Numbered from the stretch's first letter, positions 17,784 through 27,536 are shown. The stretch: 64,000 nucleotides of DNA from Lutibaculum sp963816555 (GCA_963816555.1 CAWFLD010000012.1:48884-112883), one strand, 5' to 3'. Made by a program: numbers and translations. The notes: generated by a model from the sequence alone, not told the origin.

Positions 17784-18007
17784 GGCCTCGTGGCTCCCTG
17801 ATTCGGTTAATTCCTCGTCTAGAGAATCGAAGAGTTAACAGAGCGTCAAGCATCGAGACGCGAAAGCTTGTGCGCCGGCGCAGGTTTCCCGGCAAGTGCG
17901 GCATCGCGGACTCAGGTCCGGGAGAGCCGCAACCGCCGGCGCGCCCTGCCGCGGCGGCCAGGCGCGATCCCGCCGCAGGAGAGCTCCCGCGGCGGGACGG
18001 AGGCGTG

Positions 18008-19297
18008 TCACTCGGCGGGAGCCACTCCGACGCCGGCTTCGTGCCTCGTCTGCTGGCCGTGGCGCAGCGGCCTGAGCACGAACAGGGCGAGGAAGACGAC
18101 GAGGAAGTTGGCGAGCGCCGACACGACGAAGACCGCGTGCCAGCTGCCGGTGGCGTCCTTCAGCACGTTGGCGAGCGGCACGATGAAGGCCGCCGCGCCC
18201 TTGGCCGTGTAGAGCAGGCCGGCGTTCACGGTGGCGTATTTCGGGCCGAACGTATCCGTGCAGGTCGTCGGGAAGAGGCTGAAGATCTCGCCCCAGGTGA
18301 AGAAGATCAGGCCGGCGAAGAGCACGAAGGCCCACGGCGTCGTGCCGAGGGAGCCGAGCAGCCAGTAGGCCAGGCCGCCGAGGCCGAAGGCGATCGCCAT
18401 CGTGTACTCGCGGCCGATCACGTCGGAGACCCAGCCGAAGGCCGGGCGCGCGACGCCGTTCATGACGTTGTCGAAGATCAGCGCCACGGTGAGCACGGTC
18501 GCCCCGAGGAACAGCGCCTGGTCGGAGAGGCCGAAGCTCTTGGCGATGAGCGCGAGCTGCGCCGTCGCCATCAGGCCGCTGGCGGCGACGAGCACGAACA
18601 TCACGTAGAGCAGCCAGAAGGTGGGCGTCGCGAGCATCTGCTTCGGCGACAGGCTGCGCGAGGTCTGGCGCACGCGCGCCGTGCTCGCGCCGACCGGCGC
18701 CTCGCCCTGCTCGGGCCCGCGCAGCATCAGGCCGGCGAAGAAGATCAGCAGGCCCTGGGCCAGGCCGAACCAGAAGAAGGTCGAGGCGTAGCCGGCCGAG
18801 CCGATCATCGCGCGGATCGGGATGACCGTGAGGGCCGCGCCCGCGCCGAAGCCGGCGGCGGTCAGGCCGACGGCGAGGCCGCGGCGGTCGGCGAACCAGC
18901 GCACGGCGTTGCCGACGCAGGTCGCGTAGACGGCGCCGGCGCCGAGGCCCGAGCAGACCGCGCCGAGATAGAGCATCGGCAGCGAGCCGGCGAAGGAGTT
19001 GATGATCCAGCCGAGGCCGACGAGCGCGCCGCCGAGCATGACGATCGTGCGCGGGCCGCGACGGGGGCCGAGCGCGTCGACGGCCCAGCCGCCGAGCGGC
19101 GTGGTCCAGGTCTCGAGGGCGATGAAGATCGAGAAGGCGACCTGGATGCCGGCGACGGTCCAGCCGTGCGCGTCGGCCATCGGGTGGACGAAGAGGGTCC
19201 AGCCATATTGCAGGTTCGAGATGAGAACCATGCAGAGGACGCCGGCGGCAAGCTGAAACCAGCGGTTCGAAGACGTTACACCTTGGGACATTTCCAT
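18008..19297 (-). CDS. oxlT: MFS transporter, oxalate/formate antiporter family
   Basis: A 429-residue major facilitator with 12 predicted membrane segments. Distinctive parts are LISNLQYGWTLFVHPMADAH at the start, the cytoplasmic DALGPRRGPRTIVMLGG loop, LGAGAVYATCVGNAVRWFAD, and GEIFSLFPTTCTDTFGPKYA. The last two are typical of the OFA family represented by oxalate:formate antiporters of methylotrophic and oxalotrophic bacteria. It would exchange oxalate for formate at the inner membrane. No frc or oxc genes are visible nearby, so the substrate is inferred from family only. The long 587-base upstream region carries palindromes that may be operators. Confidence 0.75.
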   Translation of the reverse strand: MEMSQGVTSSNRWFQLAAGVLCMVLISNLQYGWTLFVHPMADAHGWTVAGIQVAFSIFIALETWTTPLGGWAVDALGPRRGPRTIVMLGGALVGLGWIINSFAGSLPMLYLGAVCSGLGAGAVYATCVGNAVRWFADRRGLAVGLTAAGFGAGAALTVIPIRAMIGSAGYASTFFWFGLAQGLLIFFAGLMLRGPEQGEAPVGASTARVRQTSRSLSPKQMLATPTFWLLYVMFVLVAASGLMATAQLALIAKSFGLSDQALFLGATVLTVALIFDNVMNGVARPAFGWVSDVIGREYTMAIAFGLGGLAYWLLGSLGTTPWAFVLFAGLIFFTWGEIFSLFPTTCTDTFGPKYATVNAGLLYTAKGAAAFIVPLANVLKDATGSWHAVFVVSALANFLVVFLALFVLRPLRHGQQTRHEAGVGVAPAE

Positions 19298-19531
19298 TTT
19301 CTCATGTGCCGGGATTTTTCCCTTTCATGAGACGAATATCGGCGCCCACGGACACTCGCAGCATTAATTTTTGGTCATCGGAAGCTCCGCGCCAGCCCAC
19401 CGCGACATCTTTCGCGGCTGTTCGCTAGGAAACGCTTGGGATTTGTCCTTTAGGCGTATGCGCCCTTATGTCGCATCGCAAAATTCGCGCGCGACCAGGA
19501 TCCGGCGCGACGCCACCGTTTTGCCAGGATA

Positions 19532-19553
19532 ATGCCCGTTTTCGGGTATTTTT
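19532..19553 (+). terminator. Orphan intrinsic terminator in the oxlT upstream region
   Basis: ATGCCCG (19532-19538) pairs with CGGGTAT (19543-19549) around a TTTT loop and is followed by a T run to 19553. No plus-strand gene ends before it, so it may terminate a small RNA or a transcript antisense to the oxlT leader. Confidence 0.5.
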
Positions 19554-19577
19554 GAGAGATTCAGGCAGCCAGGACCG

Positions 19578-19599
19578 CTCATATCGGCCTGTATATGAG
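19578..19599. promoter_or_regulatory. Inverted repeat CTCATAT-N8-ATATGAG
   Basis: A perfect 7-bp inverted repeat (19578-19584 and 19593-19599) in an AT-richer pocket of the region upstream of oxlT. It has the size of a dimeric repressor site; no specific regulator can be named. Confidence 0.4.
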
Positions 19600-19645
19600 T
19601 ATATCTCCCGCCATACGGCCACATGCTGCGGCGCCGAACAGGATC

Positions 19646-19657
19646 CTGGTATACCAG
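19646..19657. promoter_or_regulatory. Perfect palindrome CTGGTATACCAG, GntR-type operator-like
   Basis: A 12-bp perfect palindrome with the TGGTATACCA core seen in operators of several GntR-family repressors. It lies about 350 bases upstream of the oxlT start, and no GntR gene is in the window. Confidence 0.4.
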
Positions 19658-19884
19658 AAATGTATCTCGCGCACCCCGTACTGCTTCGGGAGCGCATCAT
19701 GTGCGCGAGCGGGCCGATCCGCAGGCATCGGCGCGCGCGACAAACGCGCCGGGATGCCGGGCCGGAAAGATCAAGACTGCTCCGGGAACGGACAATACTG
19801 AAGGTCCCGAAGCTGCGGGAGCCGTCGCCCCTGCGGCGTCCCGCGGAGCGCGAGCGCCGTGTCCGCGCATCATTTGCCCGCGCT

Positions 19885-20214
19885 TCAGCCCTCGGCCAGG
19901 CGCTTCAACCGCAGGAGCGCCTCGTCCCACTGCTCCGACACCATGTCGAGGTAGCGGCGCGCCTCGTCGAGCCCTTCCGGCCGAAGGAGGTAGAGGCTCT
20001 CCCGGCCGGCACGCCGGCGGGCGACGATTCCCGCGTTCTCCAGAACGTGCAGATGCTTCGTCACGGCCTGCCGGGTGAGGTCCGTCGCGGCGGTGAGGGC
20101 GCCGATCGACTGGCTGTCGCCGTCGTTCAGCCGGCGGACGATCGCCAGCCGCGTCGGGTCGCCCAGCGCGGCGAAGACCGCCGCGGGGCCGCTGTCCCGT
20201 TCAGCCCTCGACAT
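19885..20214 (-). CDS. ArsR family winged-helix repressor
   Basis: A 109-residue ArsR/SmtB-type regulator. It starts AVFAALGDPTRLAIVRRLND, has the recognition region SIGALTAATDLTRQAVTKHL followed by HVLENAGIVARRRAGRESLY, and a helical C terminus. No cysteine pair for metal sensing is visible. It overlaps the preceding SRPBCC gene by 14 bases, so the two are translationally coupled. The family often pairs with SRPBCC (AHSA1-like) genes. It may autoregulate through the two inverted repeats at 20673-20692 and 20719-20736. Confidence 0.88.
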   Translation of the reverse strand: MSRAERDSGPAAVFAALGDPTRLAIVRRLNDGDSQSIGALTAATDLTRQAVTKHLHVLENAGIVARRRAGRESLYLLRPEGLDEARRYLDMVSEQWDEALLRLKRLAEG

Positions 20215-20671
20215 GCGCCTTGATGTTCCCGACCTGCTGCGACCAGCCGCGCTCGTTCATCCGCAGCGCCTCCGGCATGCGCCCCTTCGGGATGCGGTCG
20301 AAGCCCGATTCCGTGACGGTGAGACGGGTGCCGGTGTCGATCGCCGCCAGGCGGAACTCGACCAGCGTCGGCTCCTCCTGCGAGACATCGACATCCGGGT
20401 CGATGGCATAGGGGTGCCAGGTGAAGGCGAAATAGGAGGGCGGCTCGACCGCCGTCACCACCGCGTTCCACTCGACGTGCTCGTACCCCTTCACGGTCAT
20501 GCGGCCGTGCGAGGCCTCCCCGGCGACGAAGGGCCCGTCGAGCTTCACCCGGAACCACTCGCCGAATTCCCGATGATCCGTCAGGGCCTGCCAGACCCGA
20601 GCGACGGGGGCGGCGATGTCGATCGTCTTCTCGATCCGGTCGGTGGTCGTTGCCTCGATGTGCCTGTCCAT
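20201..20671 (-). CDS. SRPBCC / AHSA1-like domain protein
   Basis: A 156-residue single-domain START/Bet v1-fold protein. The start of the fold is IEKTIDIAAPVARVWQALTD, followed by FGEWFRVKLDGPFVAGE and YFAFTWHPYAID, and ending TESGFDRIPKGRMPEALRMN. The fold holds a hydrophobic ligand cavity; the ligand is unknown. First gene of a two-gene operon with the ArsR repressor. Its Shine-Dalgarno AGGAGG lies inside the operator/hairpin at 20673-20692. Confidence 0.85.
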   Translation of the reverse strand: MDRHIEATTTDRIEKTIDIAAPVARVWQALTDHREFGEWFRVKLDGPFVAGEASHGRMTVKGYEHVEWNAVVTAVEPPSYFAFTWHPYAIDPDVDVSQEEPTLVEFRLAAIDTGTRLTVTESGFDRIPKGRMPEALRMNERGWSQQVGNIKAHVEG

Positions 20672-20672
20672 A

Positions 20673-20692
20673 GCGCAACCTCCTGGTTGCGC
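20673..20692. promoter_or_regulatory. Operator 1 of the SRPBCC-arsR operon, overlapping the ribosome binding site
   Basis: GCGCAACC (20673-20680), 4-base spacer, GGTTGCGC (20685-20692): a perfect 8-bp inverted repeat ending 1 base before the SRPBCC start codon. On the minus strand the AGGAGG ribosome-binding site is formed by the spacer and one arm, so the element could act as a repressor site on DNA or as an RNA hairpin over the RBS. Confidence 0.65.
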
Positions 20693-20718
20693 TTAACGTG
20701 ACACAGCCCGACCCGACG

Positions 20719-20736
20719 CGCAACCTTTCGGTTGCG
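20719..20736. promoter_or_regulatory. Operator 2 of the SRPBCC-arsR operon
   Basis: CGCAACC (20719-20725), spacer TTTC, GGTTGCG (20730-20736). It has the same core as operator 1, with centres 45 bp apart, placing both dimers on nearly the same DNA face. This supports cooperative autoregulation. Confidence 0.65.
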
Positions 20737-20751
20737 TATTCGGGATGGCTC

Positions 20752-23686
20752 TCAGTGCGCCTCGTCCCAGTTCGCGGCGGCGCGGGCATCGACCTGGAGC
20801 GGCACCTTGAGCTCGACCGCCGGCAGGGCGGCCTGCTCCATGACGCGTCGGATCAGCGGGATCGCGTCGTCGACCGCCTCCTCCGGCACCTCGAAGATCA
20901 GCTCGTCGTGGACCTGCAGCAGCATGCGCGCGGGGGAGCCGGCCTCGTGCAGCGCCTCCTCCATGCGGATCATGGCGCGGCGGATGATGTCGGCGGCCGT
21001 GCCTTGTATCGGCGCGTTGATCGCGGCGCGCTCGAGGAAGGCCCGCTCGGCGGCGGAGCCCGTGTTGATGTTCGGGAAGTGCGCCTTGCGCCCGAACAGC
21101 GTCGTGACGAAGCCGTGCTCCTTCGCGAAGGCCTTGGTCGCATCCATGTAGTCGCGGATGCCGGGGAAGCGCTCGAAATAGCGCTTGATGTAGTCGGCCG
21201 CCTCGCCGCGCGGGATCGACAGCTGGTTGGCGAGGCCGAAGGCCGAGATGCCGTAGATGATGCCGAAATTGATCGCCTTGGCGCGCCGGCGAACGCTCGG
21301 GTCCATCCCCTCGATCGGCGTCGAGAACATCTCCGACGCCGTCATGGCGTGGATGTCGAGCCCCTCGTCGAACGCCTTCACGAGCTGCGGGATCTCGGCC
21401 ATGTGGGCGAGGATCCTGAGCTCGATCTGGCTGTAGTCGGCCGAGATCAGCTTCATGCCCTTCGGCGCGACGAAGGCCTTGCGGATCTTGCGGCCGGCCT
21501 CGGTGCGCACGGGGATGTTCTGCAGGTTCGGCTCCGACGAGGAGAGCCGGCCCGTGGTCGTCGACGCCATGGAGTAGCAGGTGTGGACGCGGCCCGTCTC
21601 GGCGTTGACGTAGCCCGGCAGCGCGTCGGTGTAGGTCGACTTGAGCTTCGTCAGCTGCCGCCACTCGAGGACCTTTGCCGGCAAAGCATGTCCTTCGGCC
21701 GCCAGGTCCTCGAGCACGCTGGCCCCCGTCGTCCAGGCGCCCGTCTTGGTCTTGCGGGCGCCCGGCAGGCCCATTCTGCCGAACAGGATCTCGGCGAGCT
21801 GCTTGGGCGAGCCGATCGTGAAGCGCTCGCCGGCGAGCTCGTAGATCTCCTCCTCGATGCCGGCGGCCGACTGCGCGAGGTCGGCCGAGAGCCGCGCGAG
21901 CATCGTGCGGTCGACCTCCACGCCCTCGCGCTCCATGCGCGCGAGCACGGTGACGAGCGGCCGCTCGAGCGTCTCGTAGACCGTGACGACCTTGCCGTCG
22001 ACGAGGCGCGGCTTCAGCACCATCCACAGGCGCAGCGTGACGTCGGCGTCCTCGGCGGCGTACTCGGTGGCGCGGGCGACGTCGACGAGGTCGAAGGTCA
22101 CCTGCGACTTGCCGGAGCCCGCGACCTCCTTGTAGGCGATCGGCGTGTGGCCGAGATAGCGCTTGGCGAGCTCGTCCATGCCGTGCGCGCGGCGGCCGGC
22201 CTCGAAGGCGTAGGAGATCAGCATCGTGTCGTCGAACGGGGCGACGTCGATGCCGTAGCGCTTCAGAAGCAGCCAGTCGTACTTCATGTTCTGCGCGATC
22301 TTCAGCGTGCCGCGGTCCTCGAGCAGGACCTTGAGCCGCTCGAGCGCCTCGCGCATCGGGACCTGCTGCGACGCCGCCGCCCTCGTCCTCGAACAGGCCC
22401 TCGGCCTTGCGGTGCTGCAGCGGCACGTAGCAGGCCTTGCCGGGCGCGGTCGCGAGCGAGATCCCGACGAGATCGGCCTGCATGGGAAACAGCGACGTCG
22501 CCTCGGTGTCCACCGCGACATGGCCCTGCGCCAGCGCCTCGGCGATCCAGGCGTCGAGCCGCTCGAGGCTCGTCACGGTCTCGTAGCTCGCGTGGTCGAA
22601 CGGCAGGTCCTTGACGGCGGCCTCCGCGGCGAGGACGGCCGCGCACATGCCGTCGGCCGCCGCCGGGCTCGGCTTCGCCGCCTCGCCCGTCGCCTGCGGC
22701 GCGGGCTCCGCCGAGGGCGCCTCGGGCCTCGCGCCCTCCCAGTGGGCGATCGAGACCTCGCCGGGCTCGACCTCGTCCGGGTTCACGCCGGTGGCGGCGC
22801 CGACGCGGCGGGTGATGGTGGTGAACTCCATCGCCTTGAGGAAGGCCAGCAGCCGCTGCGGGTCGGGATCCTGCACGCCGAGCTCGTCGAGCGGCACGTC
22901 GAGATCCATGCGGCAGTCGAGCTCGACGAGCTGGCGCGAGATGCGCGCGAGCTCGGCGTGCTCGATCAGGTTCTGCCGGCGCTTGGGCTGCTTGATCTCC
23001 TCGGCGTGCGACAGGAGGTTCTCCAGGTCGCCATATTCGAGGATGAGCTGCGCCGCCGTCTTCACGCCGATGCCGGGCACGCCCGGCACGTTGTCGATCG
23101 AATCGCCCGCCAGCGCCTGCACGTCGCACACGAGGCGCGGCTCGACGCCGAACTTCTCGACCACCTCCGGCACGCCGATGCGCTTGTCCTTCATCTGGTC
23201 GTACATCTCGATGCCGTCGCCGACGAGCTGCATCAGGTCCTTGTCGGAGGACACGATCGTCACCGTCGCGCCCGCCTCGCGCGCCTGGCAGGCATAGGTC
23301 GCGATCAGGTCGTCGGCCTCGAAGCCCTTCTGCTCGATGCAGTGCACGGAGAAGGCGCGGGTCGCGTCGCGGATGATCTGGAACTGCGGCCGCAAATCCT
23401 CCGGCGGCTCCGGCCGGTGCGCCTTGTAGTCGGAGTAGATCTCGTTGCGGAACGAGACGGCCGAGTGGTCGAAGATCACCGCGAGATGGGTCGGCGTCTC
23501 GCCGTCGGCCTCGCGCAACAGCTTCCACAGCATGTTGCAGAAGCCGTGCACGGCCCCGACCGGCAGGCCGTCCGACTTGCGCGTCAGCGGCGGCAGGGCG
23601 TGGTAGGCGCGGAAGATGTAGGCGGAGCCGTCGACGAGGTAGACGTGGTCGCCGGCCTGGACGGGACGCTTCTGGGTATCGGGCAT
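20752..23686 (-). CDS. polA: DNA polymerase I (frameshifted in this sequence)
   Basis: Rebuilt across one frameshift near 22,373, the product is about 977 residues. The 5'-3' exonuclease domain starts HVYLVDGSAYIFRAYHALPP and includes SSDKDLMQLVGDGIEMYDQ and LAGDSIDNVPGVPGIGVKTA. The 3'-5' exonuclease-like domain has VAVDTEATSLFP, so the Asp-x-Glu pair is kept. The polymerase domain has LISADYSQIELRILAHMAEI, RRRAKAINFGIIYGISAFG and LLQVHDELIFEVPEE. It fills gaps and removes RNA primers. Deleting one C from GGCGGCGTCGCAG on the coding strand restores the frame. An essential, otherwise perfect gene argues for a sequence error. Confidence 0.9.
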
Positions 23687-23763
23687 GGCCGGAATATGCC
23701 CTCGCCCGCGCCCTAATGCGAGAGCCGAACGCCGGCCCTCGCGATTCTCCTGACAGTCCGCCC

Positions 23764-24795
23764 CTACTCCGCCGGCACGAGCCGCGGCTGCGGCTGCTCC
23801 AGGCGCGCCCATTGCGGCCGCCTGAAGAGGAAGCCGAGCTGCGTGTCCTTCACCAGGGCGGCGAGGACGAGCGGGCCGATCACGCCGGACGCGGTGACGA
23901 GGGCGGAGATCGTGCCGATGTCGGTGACGATGCCCGTCTTCATGAGCACGATGCGGCTCGCCGACATGAAGGCGAAGAAGGCGAGATAGATGACGATCGA
24001 GCGCTCGCCGCAATAGCGCAGCGGCTGCGCCGCGACGCTCTTCGACAGGAGCACCGAGAAGGTGACGACGGCGATCGCGCCGAGCGCGCCGAGCCCAAGG
24101 CTGATGCCCGGCATGAGCGACAGGCCGAGGAAGACGAGCCCGCCGTTGACCACCGCCCAGCCGAGGAGCCCGGCGAAGCCGAGCCAGGGGCGCTGCGCCA
24201 CCCGCGCGGCGATGGCGAAGACCTGCGGCGCGAAGGCGTAGCCCGCATAGAAGAACACGTAGCGCTCGGCGAACTCGTCGATCACGGTCGAGCCCGTGTG
24301 GATCGGCGCGACCTGCAGCGCCGCCGCCACCGCGAGCACCGCCAGGACCGGCACGTTGCGCACGAGCCGCGTCACGACGAAGAAGATCGGCAGCTCGTAG
24401 ATGAACCACATGGAGCCGAACGGCTCGACATAGGTGTAGAGATACGAGCCGACGAGGCCGGCCGCGCCGCCATCGGTGAAGTGGTTGATCTTCAGCGCGA
24501 ACTGGATCGTCGTCCACAGCACGTAGAAATAGGCGAAGTGCACGACCTTCGCGTCGAGATACTCGCGCCACGGCCTGTCGATCCGCCGCGCCAGGAAGAG
24601 GCCCGCGACGAGGAAGAAGTCCGGCATCCGGAACGGCCGCGCGAACTCGACCACCGGATGGAGCCAGCCCGGCGCGTCGAACTGGTACTCGACGCCGAGG
24701 GTGGAGTGCATCATGACGACCATCACGATGCAGAAGCCCTTGGCGACGTCGACCCAGTCGACCCGTGGCGAGACAGTTGGCGGGCAGGCGCTCAT
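23764..24795 (-). CDS. Acyltransferase 3 family membrane protein
   Basis: A 343-residue integral membrane protein of the OafA/OpgC/NodX-type acyltransferase 3 family. It starts with VDWVDVAKGFCIVMVVMMHS, carrying the family histidine in a membrane segment, then RPFRMPDFFLVAGLFLARRI and WFIYELPIFFVVTRLV, and about ten hydrophobic helices in all. Family members O-acylate glycans or lipids in the envelope; the acceptor is unknown. The start at 24795 has a GGGAGGA ribosome-binding site. It lies just upstream of polA on the same strand, 77 bases apart. Confidence 0.85.
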   Translation of the reverse strand: MSACPPTVSPRVDWVDVAKGFCIVMVVMMHSTLGVEYQFDAPGWLHPVVEFARPFRMPDFFLVAGLFLARRIDRPWREYLDAKVVHFAYFYVLWTTIQFALKINHFTDGGAAGLVGSYLYTYVEPFGSMWFIYELPIFFVVTRLVRNVPVLAVLAVAAALQVAPIHTGSTVIDEFAERYVFFYAGYAFAPQVFAIAARVAQRPWLGFAGLLGWAVVNGGLVFLGLSLMPGISLGLGALGAIAVVTFSVLLSKSVAAQPLRYCGERSIVIYLAFFAFMSASRIVLMKTGIVTDIGTISALVTASGVIGPLVLAALVKDTQLGFLFRRPQWARLEQPQPRLVPAE

Positions 24796-25207
24796 CGGTT
24801 GTTCCTCCCTGGCACGCGCGGCAGCGTCGGATCTGCCGTCCGCCGGAAGCGTTGCAGGGCGCATGCCAGGTCGGTCGCGTCACCCCGCGCCGGGCGGCGG
24901 CACGCGTTGCGGAGATGCATCAGCCGTCGCCGGACGCATCGAAGGCTGTGGCTGAAGATGAGGCGCCGTGCTATCTGCTCGCCGCGCCGCCGAGGGCTCG
25001 GTGACGGCGGCGCGCCCGGCTCCCCTGCCCTTCGGGCGGCGGCCCGGCGGATCGATCTCGCCGGGTGATGTCGCCAAGGTTTTTTTGCGCCTCCGACGGA
25101 ACATTTCCGAGCTCGAAAGACACGGAACCTTCGCAGAGTCTCACCGCTTCTTAACCCCACGAACCGCAAATAGACGCAACCGATTTAGCTCAAATGAGGG
25201 GGCTGGA
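24796..25207. other. Intergenic region between divergent genes
   Basis: This 412-base gap must hold the promoters of the acyltransferase gene (minus) and of the 55-residue gene (plus). I see no coding potential. A GGAAC-N16-CGCT element at 25124-25148 differs from the EcfG consensus at one -10 base and is not claimed as a promoter. A T7 run occurs near 25080. Confidence 0.4.
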
Positions 25208-25375
25208 ATGACCACGCCGACCGAGATGGCCGAGGACAATCACGGCCGTGTCGCCCGCATCGTTTCGATCGCACTCGTCTCGCTGTACGCCCTGGTCGCC
25301 CTCGGCTGGGCGATGAGCGCGCCGAGCGCCGAGGCCGTGACCGAGCCGGCCGCGATCGCCAGCCAGGCGCACTGA
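25208..25375 (+). CDS. Small single-pass membrane protein, 55 residues
   Basis: The product has a charged N terminus MTTPTEMAEDNHGRVARIVS, one membrane helix (IALVSLYALVALGWAMSAP) and a short polar tail. The ATG at 25208 is preceded by GAGGGGGCTG. It is followed after 60 bases by the exported protein gene on the same strand. No family is recognised. Confidence 0.55.
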   Translation: MTTPTEMAEDNHGRVARIVSIALVSLYALVALGWAMSAPSAEAVTEPAAIASQAH

Positions 25376-25435
25376 TCGAACCCATCACCTGCCCCTGCGT
25401 TATCCAGCCAACTCGAAATCGGAGGAAATCGACGC

Positions 25436-25954
25436 ATGCGCAGGATCGCTTACACGGCGGCCACGGCCGCCGTTCTCGTGTCCGGCGTGGCGATAGCCGC
25501 CTCGGACGCATCGACCGCCTATCTCGGCCGCTTCCGCGGCGAATGGACCGGCTCCGGCACGGTGCAGCCGGCGGCCGAGGACCCCCACCGCAAGGTCTCG
25601 TGCGAGGCCTCGGGCGACGCGACCGAGACCCGCGTGTCCCTGAAGGGCAGCTGCACGGCCGTCCTGGTCTTCACCCGCGACATCGGCGCCGACCTGAAGC
25701 TCGACCCCGCGACGGGCCGCTTCACCGGCACCTATATCGGCTCGCCGCTCGGCCCCGCGAGGCTGTCGGGCACGCGCGACGGGGAATCGCTGAACCTCGA
25801 CGTCACCTGGGCCGGCGAGGTGAACGGCGACCGTCACTCCCGCATGACCATCACAAATCACGGCGACGGCCGCTTCTCCGTCAGGGTGCGCGACCAGCTC
25901 GGCGCCGACGGCCCCACGGCGGTCACCACCGACATCGCCTTCGCCCGCAAGTAG
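25436..25954 (+). CDS. Exported beta-rich hypothetical protein
   Basis: A 172-residue protein with a Sec-type signal peptide (MRRIAYTAATAAVLVSGVAI, AASDA). The mature part is beta-rich: FRGEWTGSGTVQPAAEDPHR, VSCEASGDATETRVSLKGSC, GRFTGTYIGSPLGPARLSGT, and SRMTITNHGDGRFSVRVRDQ. Two cysteines, in VSCEAS and KGSCTA, could form a disulfide. The pattern suggests a small lipocalin-like or barrel domain in the periplasm. A GGAGGA ribosome-binding site precedes the start. Confidence 0.65.
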   Translation: MRRIAYTAATAAVLVSGVAIAASDASTAYLGRFRGEWTGSGTVQPAAEDPHRKVSCEASGDATETRVSLKGSCTAVLVFTRDIGADLKLDPATGRFTGTYIGSPLGPARLSGTRDGESLNLDVTWAGEVNGDRHSRMTITNHGDGRFSVRVRDQLGADGPTAVTTDIAFARK

Positions 25955-25990
25955 CTTCCGCCCAGCCGCCAGCTTCCCCCCTTCTGTAGC

Positions 25991-26021
25991 TCCCGCGCGG
26001 GAAACGGCTCCCGCGCGGGAA
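25991..26021. repeat. Tandem copies of palindrome TCCCGCGCGGGAA
   Basis: The 13-base unit occurs at 25991-26003 and 26009-26021, each a near-perfect palindrome around CCCGCGCGGG. It lies directly downstream of the exported protein gene and may act as a termination or mRNA-end structure. Confidence 0.5.
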
Positions 26022-26037
26022 GCAGCGTGCGCGCATG

Positions 26038-26065
26038 AAAAAGGCGGGCCGTCGAACGGCCCGCC
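26038..26065 (-). terminator. Intrinsic terminator of the GSMT/SDMT-metK-ahcY unit
   Basis: GGCGGGCCGT (26043-26052) and ACGGCCCGCC (26056-26065) with a 3-base loop. On the minus strand the stem is followed by TTTTT. It is 49 bases beyond the ahcY stop and closes the operon. Confidence 0.8.
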
Positions 26066-26113
26066 TCGGCAGCGCGAGGACGGCGGCAAGCCGCCGTCCG
26101 TCGGCCGTCCCCC

Positions 26114-27536
26114 TCAGTAGCGGTAGTGCTCGGGCTTGTGCGGCCCCTCGACCGGCACGCCGATGTACTTCGCCTGCTTCTCGGTCATCTTGGTCAGGTG
26201 GGCACCGACCTTGTCGAGATGCAGGGCCGCGACCTTCTCGTCGAGCGCCTTCGGCAGCACGTAGACCTTGTTCTCGTACTTGCCGTTGTTCTGCCAGAGC
26301 TCGATCTGGGCGATCACCTGGTTGGTGAACGAGGCCGACATGACGAAGCTCGGATGGCCCGTCGCGCAGCCCAGGTTCACCAGGCGGCCCTTGGCGAGGA
26401 TGGTGATCTTCTTGCCGTCCGGGAACTCGACCTCGTCGACCTGCGGCTTGATCTCCGTCCACTTGAAGTTCGACAGCGCCTCGATCTGGATCTCGGAGTC
26501 GAAGTGGCCGATGTTGCAGACGATGGCGCGGTCCTTCATGGCCCGCATGTGGTCGACGGTGATGACGTCGACATTGCCCGTCGCCGTGCAGAAGATGTCG
26601 CCGCGCGTCACGGCCTCTTCCATCGTCACGACCTCGAAGCCCTCCATCGCCGCCTGCAGCGCGCAGATCGGGTCCGTCTCGGTGACGAGGACGCGGCAGC
26701 CGGCGTTGCGGAAGGATTCCGCCGAGCCCTTGCCGACGTCGCCGAAGCCCGCGACGACGCCGACCTTGCCGGCCATCATCACGTCGGTGGCGCGGCGGAT
26801 GGAATCGACGAGCGATCTCGCGGCAGCCGTACTTGTTGTCGAACTTCGACTTGGTCACGCTGTCGTTGACGTTGATCGCCGGGAACTCGAGCGTGCCTTC
26901 CTTCGCCATCTGGTAGAGGCGGTGGACGCCCGTGGTCGTCTCCTCGGAGACGCCCTTGATGTTCTTGGCGAGCTCGGAATACCAGCCGGGCTTCGTGGAA
27001 AGCGTCTTCTTGATCGCCTTGAAGAGCTCGCGCTCCTCCTCGTTCTGCGGGTTCTCGAGGACGCTGGGGTCCTTCTCGGCCTTCTTGCCGAGATGGACGA
27101 GCAGCGTCGCGTCGCCGCCGTCGTCGAGGATCATGTTCGGCGTGCCGCCGTCATCCCACTCGAGGATCTTGTGGGTGTAGTCCCAGTAGTCGGCGATCGA
27201 CTCGCCCTTCACGGCGAAGACCGGCGTGCCGGTCGCGGCGATCGCGGCGGCGGCGTGGTCCTGCGTGGAGTAGATGTTGCACGAGGCCCAGCGGACGTCG
27301 GCGCCGAGCGCCTTCAGCGTCTCGATGAGGACCGCCGTCTGGATCGTCATGTGCAGCGAGCCGGCGATGCGGGCGCCCTTGAGCGGCTGCGAGGAGCCGT
27401 ACTCCTCGCGCGTCGCCATCAGGCCCGGCATCTCGGCCTCGGCGATGTCGATCTCCTTGCGGCCGTAACCGGCCAGGCCGATGTCGGCGATGATGGATTC
27501 GCCCGCGTCGGGCTTCAGTGCCGTAGCAGCAGTCAT
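26114..27536 (-). CDS. ahcY: Adenosylhomocysteinase (frameshifted in this sequence)
   Basis: The rebuilt product is about 473 residues. The N-terminal part includes MPGLMATREEYGSSQPLKGA, IAGSLHMTIQTAVLIETLKA and DNKYGCRE. After a frameshift near 26,813 the NAD-binding part has VVAGFGDVGKGSAESFRNAG and ends GPHKPEHYRY, the universal AhcY C terminus. The enzyme hydrolyses S-adenosylhomocysteine to adenosine and homocysteine, relieving product inhibition of methyltransferases. It is the last gene of the minus-strand unit after GSMT-SDMT and metK, so it would remove the SAH made by glycine methylation. One extra base in GATCGCTCGTC explains the shift. Confidence 0.92.

Noticed and set aside
25124..25148. 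GGAAC-N16-CGCT near the 55-residue gene
   Set aside because: The -10 differs from CGTT at one base; in 64 kb of GC-rich DNA such near matches are expected, so it was not called an EcfG promoter.
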